A DNA stretch of 64,000 bases, from assembly GCF_019645875.1 (NCBI RefSeq), contig NZ_CP081000.1:5888417-5952416 (forward strand). The letters are read 5' to 3'. The notes under the pieces are model-generated. The model was not told where the DNA came from. It ran no database searches and was given only the letters and a program-made list of their open reading frames with translations. This document shows, piece by piece, positions 60,001 to 64,000 of the stretch (its first letter is position 1; the number at the start of each line of letters is the position of its first letter). The stretch comes from Mycolicibacterium senegalense (GTDB lineage: Bacteria > Actinomycetota > Actinomycetes > Mycobacteriales > Mycobacteriaceae). The position numbers were made by a program, and so were the translations under genes.

Positions 60001-60044
60001 CAACCTGCGGTTCCGTAGCCGTAGGTTGCCGGTACCTACGGTTG
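60001..60044. promoter_or_regulatory. array of three CCGTAGGT-type half sites
   Basis: CAACCTGCGG (60001-60010), CCGTAGGTTG (60019-60028) and ACCTACGGTTG (60034-60044) are related. The last two form a perfect inverted repeat, CCGTAGGT to ACCTACGG, with a seven-base centre. The site lies 36 bases upstream of the dehydrogenase start and probably binds a regulator encoded elsewhere. Confidence 0.55.
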
Positions 60045-60079
60045 CGTACCCGGCCCGGCATCGGCGACGCTTGCCGATC

Positions 60080-61909
60080 GTGGGTCACTACATCGCCAAC
60101 GTTCGTGATATCGAGTTCAACCTTTTCGAGGTTCTGCGGCTGGGGCCGGTTCTTGACGGGGGCGCGTTCGGCGACCTCGACGCCGACACCGCGCGCACCA
60201 TGCTCGACGAGGTCGCCCGCTTTGCCGAAGGCGTCGTCGCCGAATCGTTCGCCGACGCCGACCGCAACCCGCCCGAGTTCGATCCGGCCACCCACGAGAT
60301 CACCGTGCCCGGACCGCTGGCGAAGACCGTTCAGGCCGTCAAGGACGCCGAGTGGTGGCGCGTCGGCATCGCCGAGAATGCCGGTGGCACACCGGCTCCC
60401 GCATCGTTGGTGTGGGCGATCCAGGAAATGATCATGTGCGCCAACCCGTCGGCGATGTTCTTCTACGGCATGGGCCCGGCGATGGCACACACCCTCGCCG
60501 AGGTCGGTACCGCCGAACAGCAACGCTGGGCGCGGATGAGCATGGACAAGGGCTGGTCGGGCACCATGGTGCTGACCGAGCCCGATGCGGGCTCGGACGT
60601 CGGCGCCGGTCGCACAAAAGCCATCGCCCAGCCTGACGGCACCTGGCACATCGAGGGCGTGAAGCGCTTCATCTCCGGTGGCGACGTCGGCGACACCGCC
60701 GAGAACGTCTTCCACCTCGTGCTGGCCCGCCCCGAGGGCGCCGGCCCCGGCACCAAGGGGCTGAGCCTGTTCTATGTCCCGAAATTCCACTTCGACCCGG
60801 AGACCCTCGAACTCGGCGAGCGCAACGGCGTGTTCGTCACGGGCCTTGAGCACAAGATGGGCATCAAATCTTCGCCCACGTGCGAGCTGACCTTCGGCGC
60901 GCACGGCACCCCGGCCGTCGGCTACCTCGTCGGCGACGTGCACAACGGCATCGCCCAGATGTTCCGGGTGATCGAGAATGCCCGGATGACCGTCGGGGTG
61001 AAATCGGCAGGCACCCTGTCCACCGGCTACCTGAACGCGCTCGCGTACGCCAAGGACCGGATCCAGGGCTCGGACATGCTGAAGATGACCGACAAGACCG
61101 CCCCGCGCGTCGCGATCATCGAACACCCCGACGTGCGCCGCAGCCTGCTCACGCAGAAGGCCTACGCCGAGGGTTTGCGCGCGGTGTACCTCTACACCGC
61201 GGCTCATCAGGATTCTGTCGTGGCACAACATGTCTCGGGCGCTGATGCCTCGATGGCGCACCGCGTCAACGATCTGCTGCTGCCCATCGTCAAGGGCGTC
61301 GGTTCCGAGAAGGCCTACGAAATCCTCACCGAATCACTGCAAACCCTGGGCGGTTCCGGCTATCTGCAGGACTACCCGATCGAGCAGTACATCCGGGACG
61401 CCAAGATCGACTCGCTGTACGAGGGCACCACCGCCATCCAGGCCCTTGACTTCTTCTTCCGCAAGATCGTCCGCGACCAGGGCGGCGCACTGGCCCACGT
61501 CGCGGCCCAGATCTCGGCCACGCTCGAGGCCGACAACACCGGGCTGGAACCCGAGATCGCCCGGCTGTCCACCGCGTTGGCCGATGTCCAGTCGATGGCG
61601 GCCACGCTCACCGGCTACCTGATGGCGGCTCAGGACCATCCCGAGCAGCTGTACAAGGTCGGTCTCGGTTCGGTGCGGTTCCTGCTGGCGGTCGGCGACC
61701 TGATGATCGGCTGGCGCCTGCTGGTCGGCGCGCAGGCCGCTCAGACCGCGCTGGACGCAGCGACCGACCGCGACCGGCCGTTCTACCAGGGCAAGGTCGC
61801 GGTGGCGAAGTTCTTCGCGCACAACATGTTGCCGCTGCTGACGGCGGTGCGCGAAGTTCTGGAATCGGTCGACGGCGACGTCATGCAACTGGACAACGAC
61901 GCGTTCTGA
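60080..61909 (+). CDS. acyl-CoA dehydrogenase, FadE5-like
   Basis: A large acyl-CoA dehydrogenase of 609 residues, close in length and sequence order to mycobacterial FadE5, a broad-range first enzyme of fatty-acid beta-oxidation. It shares VRDIEFNLFEVL, TMVLTEPDAGSDVGAGRTKA, EGVKRFISGGDVG, GTKGLSLFYVPKFHFDPET and YPIEQYIRDAKIDSLYEGTT, and has the extra C-terminal domain of this class. GTG 60080 gives the N-terminus GHYIANVRD, matching FadE5. A Crp-like site and an operator array lie upstream. I leave the symbol blank because there may be several paralogues. Confidence 0.9.
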   Translation: MGHYIANVRDIEFNLFEVLRLGPVLDGGAFGDLDADTARTMLDEVARFAEGVVAESFADADRNPPEFDPATHEITVPGPLAKTVQAVKDAEWWRVGIAENAGGTPAPASLVWAIQEMIMCANPSAMFFYGMGPAMAHTLAEVGTAEQQRWARMSMDKGWSGTMVLTEPDAGSDVGAGRTKAIAQPDGTWHIEGVKRFISGGDVGDTAENVFHLVLARPEGAGPGTKGLSLFYVPKFHFDPETLELGERNGVFVTGLEHKMGIKSSPTCELTFGAHGTPAVGYLVGDVHNGIAQMFRVIENARMTVGVKSAGTLSTGYLNALAYAKDRIQGSDMLKMTDKTAPRVAIIEHPDVRRSLLTQKAYAEGLRAVYLYTAAHQDSVVAQHVSGADASMAHRVNDLLLPIVKGVGSEKAYEILTESLQTLGGSGYLQDYPIEQYIRDAKIDSLYEGTTAIQALDFFFRKIVRDQGGALAHVAAQISATLEADNTGLEPEIARLSTALADVQSMAATLTGYLMAAQDHPEQLYKVGLGSVRFLLAVGDLMIGWRLLVGAQAAQTALDAATDRDRPFYQGKVAVAKFFAHNMLPLLTAVREVLESVDGDVMQLDNDAF

Positions 61910-61934
61910 CACCGGGCCGGGGAAGATGGTTCCC

Positions 61935-62645
61935 ATGGCCGACTTCGTGATCGCTCCCCCGCCGCAGGCGTCGCTCCCCGTCAGCGGCGGGGCCGGGCGC
62001 TTTCCGATCCGCCGGGTGTTCTGCGTGGGGCGCAATTACGCGGCCCACGCGCGTGAGATGGGTAAGGACCCGGACCGGGAACCGCCGTTCTTCTTCATGA
62101 AACCGGCCGACGCGGTGATCGACGCGGCGGGCACGGTGCCGTATCCGTCGCTGACCGCGTCGTTGCACCACGAGGTCGAACTCGTGGTGGCGCTCGGTGC
62201 CGGTGGCCGCGACGTGGCGCCTGCCGACGCGTTGACGCTGGTGTGGGGCTACGGCGTCGGCGTCGATCTGACCCGGCGCGATCTGCAGGACGAGGCCAAG
62301 AAACTCAGCCGGCCCTGGGACTGGGCCAAGGGGTTCGACGCCTCCGCCCCTTGCACGCCGATCCACCCCGTCTCCGAGGTCGGTCATCCGCAGAGCGGAG
62401 AAATCTGGCTTCGAGTCAACGGCGACCTCAAACAGCACGGCGACCTCAAAGACCTGATCTGGTCGGTGCCAGAGGTCATCAGTGCGATCTCGACGGCAGT
62501 GGACCTGGCCCCCGGCGACCTGATCTACAGCGGAACGCCGGCCGGGGTCGGTCCGATGCGGCCAGGTGACGTCGTCTCGGGTGGCGTCGCAGGTGTCGCG
62601 GAGTTCTCCTTCACGGTCGGCTCAGCCGATCGGCCACCCGCCTGA
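61935..62645 (+). CDS. fumarylpyruvate hydrolase-like FAH-family enzyme
   Basis: A 236-residue FAH-fold hydrolase. The N-terminal signature FCVGRNYAAHAREMG and the metal-binding HHEVELVVALGAGGRDVAPA (glutamates) are clear, with GYGVGVDLTRRDLQDEAKK and GDLIYSGTPAGVGPMRPGD further on. It should hydrolyse fumarylpyruvate or a related beta-diketo acid, as in gentisate breakdown. ATG 61935 is favoured over ATG 61926, because GGGGAAG is better placed. It converges on the IclR gene with a 35-base overlap. Confidence 0.87.
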   Translation: MADFVIAPPPQASLPVSGGAGRFPIRRVFCVGRNYAAHAREMGKDPDREPPFFFMKPADAVIDAAGTVPYPSLTASLHHEVELVVALGAGGRDVAPADALTLVWGYGVGVDLTRRDLQDEAKKLSRPWDWAKGFDASAPCTPIHPVSEVGHPQSGEIWLRVNGDLKQHGDLKDLIWSVPEVISAISTAVDLAPGDLIYSGTPAGVGPMRPGDVVSGGVAGVAEFSFTVGSADRPPA

Positions 62646-63474
62646 CCCGCGTGCCCACGGTGTCGACTTGCCGGGCCGTCATGGGTCGCAGCGGGTGGAC
62701 GCACAGGATCAGCGCGACGCGACCGTGAGTGTCGAACACCGGTGCCGCGATCGTAGCCACCGGCTGCGGCTTGCTCGCCGTGTCACCGGCCGGCGTCAGG
62801 CCGATCGTGGTGAATTCGGCCAGCAATTGATCGGTGATGCCCCGGACGTGGTCGGGCAGTCCGTCGCTCGGCAGTGAGACGACCATCTGAGCTGCCCGGG
62901 TCAGATCCGGTGTCGTCCAGTCGACATCGAATCCCCTGGCTCGCGTCTGCGCGAGCACCTCGCTGAGCCGTTCGGCGAGCCCTCCGCTGGTGGTGGGCGC
63001 CCTGTCGACCCAGGCGCGCTGCCCGGCCGGCGAGTCCCACGCGGCAAAGGCGACACCGAACGGCGGCGCGTACCGGATGCGATCGCCGGGCGCGCCGGCC
63101 GGACGCGGGCCGGCGCCTTCGAATGCGGTGATCACCAGCTCGTCCGCCACCCGCTCCACGACCGAAGCGGCGTAGCCGAGTTGGTCCGAAACCTCCTGCG
63201 CGGCAATGCGTGCGGCATGAGCGAGGGGACGCGCCGCCGCGGTTCGGGCCGCGACCACGGCCAGACCCGGCCCGAGCGCGAATGTCTTGTCGGCAGGATC
63301 GCGGATCAGCCAACCGCGGTCACACAACGTCTTGAGGATCGCGTGCGCGGTGGCCTGGGTCAGATCCAGCGCTCCGACCACATCCGAGAACCGCAGAGGC
63401 TTGTCACCGGAGCTCGCCAGCAACTCGATCACGTCGAGCACCCGGCTCGTAGGCGCCGAGCTCGCACCACGCAC
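62611..63474 (-). CDS. IclR-family transcriptional regulator
   Basis: This 287-residue regulator has an N-terminal winged helix (SRVLDVIELLASSGDKPLRF then SDVVGALDLTQATAHAILKT) and an IclR effector domain. GTG 63474 has AAGGAG six bases upstream. It is divergent from the alcohol dehydrogenase across the repeats at 63519, and is the likely regulator of that gene. It may also control the FAH enzyme. Its effector is unknown. Confidence 0.9.
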   Translation of the reverse strand: MRGASSAPTSRVLDVIELLASSGDKPLRFSDVVGALDLTQATAHAILKTLCDRGWLIRDPADKTFALGPGLAVVAARTAAARPLAHAARIAAQEVSDQLGYAASVVERVADELVITAFEGAGPRPAGAPGDRIRYAPPFGVAFAAWDSPAGQRAWVDRAPTTSGGLAERLSEVLAQTRARGFDVDWTTPDLTRAAQMVVSLPSDGLPDHVRGITDQLLAEFTTIGLTPAGDTASKPQPVATIAAPVFDTHGRVALILCVHPLRPMTARQVDTVGTRVRRVADRLSRP

Positions 63475-63518
63475 CCTTGACTCCTTTCAGGGTGGTTCCT
63501 ACAGTCGCCCTTGTACAT

Positions 63519-63546
63519 TCGAGAGAGTATCTCGATTATTCGAGAA
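63519..63546. promoter_or_regulatory. inverted repeat TCGAGA-GAGTA-TCTCGA with a third half site
   Basis: The perfect inverted repeat is 63519-63535, and another ATTCGAGA lies at 63538-63545. They sit between the divergent IclR and alcohol dehydrogenase starts. The three ATTCGAGA-like units are candidate IclR binding sites. Confidence 0.6.
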
Positions 63547-63558
63547 TCGGTAGGTGCC

Positions 63559-64000
63559 ATGCGTGCAGTCGTCTTACGTGAGGGCGCACTTACCGTGCGC
63601 GAGATCGCCGATCCCGTACCGGGCCCGGGCGAGCTTCTGTTGCGAGTGCTCAGTACCGCGATCTGCGCGTCCGACGTCCACTTCATGGACCACCCCGAAC
63701 TCGGTCTCAACGATCCGACCGGGCGCTCGCTCTATGACACCCGGCAAGACGTCGTGTTGGGCCATGAGTTCGTCGGGGAGGTGATCGGGCACGGCCCCGG
63801 CTGCACCGATCAGTTCCCGGCCGGCACCCGAGTCACGTCGATACCCATCAGGTTGATCAACGGCGGTGCCGACGGGGCACACATCATCGGCCAGCACCCC
63901 GACTCCCCCGGCAGTTTCGCCGAACAAGTCGTGGTGTCGGAATCGATCGCACGAGGCGTCGCCACCGGTGCATCCGACGACGCCGTCGCCCTCACCGACG
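63559..64000 (+). CDS. zinc-type alcohol dehydrogenase, 3' end outside window
   Basis: The first 147 residues of a medium-chain dehydrogenase/reductase. AICASDVHFMDHPEL (the catalytic-zinc Cys region) and VVLGHEFVGEVIGHGPG (GHE) are present. The structural-zinc cysteines usually found just after are not seen; instead a long loop IRLINGGADGAHIIGQHPDS follows. It probably oxidises an alcohol or reduces an aldehyde with NAD(P). ATG 63559 has GGTAGG four to five bases upstream. It is likely controlled by the divergent IclR protein. Confidence 0.85.
   Translation, partial: MRAVVLREGALTVREIADPVPGPGELLLRVLSTAICASDVHFMDHPELGLNDPTGRSLYDTRQDVVLGHEFVGEVIGHGPGCTDQFPAGTRVTSIPIRLINGGADGAHIIGQHPDSPGSFAEQVVVSESIARGVATGASDDAVALTD

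Noticed and set aside
59942..61261. Extension of HrpA to 1736 residues
   Set aside because: The extra part is antisense to the FadE5-like gene, and GTG 59941 has a -10 box at the right distance.

Overview
The window is GC-rich actinobacterial DNA, most probably a chromosome segment of a fast-growing mycobacterium (Mycolicibacterium type). The evidence is a set of genes typical of mycobacteria: trehalose synthase, an EF-G-like FusA2 next to an F420/PPOX gene (the same pair as Rv0120c-Rv0121c of M. tuberculosis), the IrtA-IrtB siderophore importer, an antigen-85-type protein, an Mce protein, a mycobacterial haemophore and a FadE5-like dehydrogenase. About 64 coding regions are called, two of them broken by single in-frame stop codons. 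No rRNA, tRNA, insertion sequence, prophage or CRISPR array was seen, and there is no clear sign of a recent island.

Layout. 1-3775: 3' part of treS (minus), a small helix-turn-helix-like protein, a HugZ-type haem/PPOX gene split by TGA, and a PyrE-like phosphoribosyltransferase. 3891-7712: four-gene ABC importer (ATPase, two permeases, lipoprotein), minus strand. 7784-10887: proline-rich membrane protein, PPOX protein, FusA2. 10884-12836: carboxymuconolactone decarboxylase-like gene divergent from a TetR gene and an SDR, with a palindromic operator between them. 12987-17886: an orphan MceA-like protein, a DMT transporter, a histidine phosphatase, an O-methyltransferase and a DUF2127 membrane protein. 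17819-20617: AraC regulator, amidohydrolase and an unknown gene. 20843-25856: TetR-irtA-irtB iron operon. 25959-34086: lipid or steroid-like catabolism (enoyl-CoA hydratase, SDR, DUF35 protein, SCP2-type thiolase, fused acyl-CoA dehydrogenase, epimerase) bracketed by two TetR genes.

34083-47345: mainly regulators and small enzymes. These include a GNAT protein with a GyrA-like front half, a LuxR gene, a PepSY membrane protein, an ArsR-SRPBCC pair, a nitrobindin-like protein, a beta-lactamase-fold esterase, an acyl-CoA carboxyltransferase, a broken GNAT gene, a haemophore, and an SDR divergent from a LysR gene. 47395-56050: a CocE-type hydrolase, an Ag85-like esterase, an FAD oxidoreductase, a split acyl-CoA dehydrogenase pair, an Asp-nucleophile hydrolase and an FAH-family hydrolase. 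56051-64000: the HrpA helicase, a FadE5-like dehydrogenase, a second FAH enzyme, an IclR regulator and a truncated zinc-type alcohol dehydrogenase.

Two themes run through the window. First, many starts lack a ribosome-binding site and have a TANNNT -10 hexamer 6-8 bases upstream, as expected for leaderless mRNAs, which are common in mycobacteria. Second, many regulator genes sit beside clear palindromes that are probably their operators. I do not see one compact, wholly new system. The least conventional items are the two nonsense-split genes, the GyrA-GNAT fusion, the orphan Mce gene, the cysteine-free DUF35/thiolase pair, the 33-base in-frame duplication at the start of an acyl-CoA dehydrogenase, and the Ag85 paralogue with a PGQ-repeat tail.
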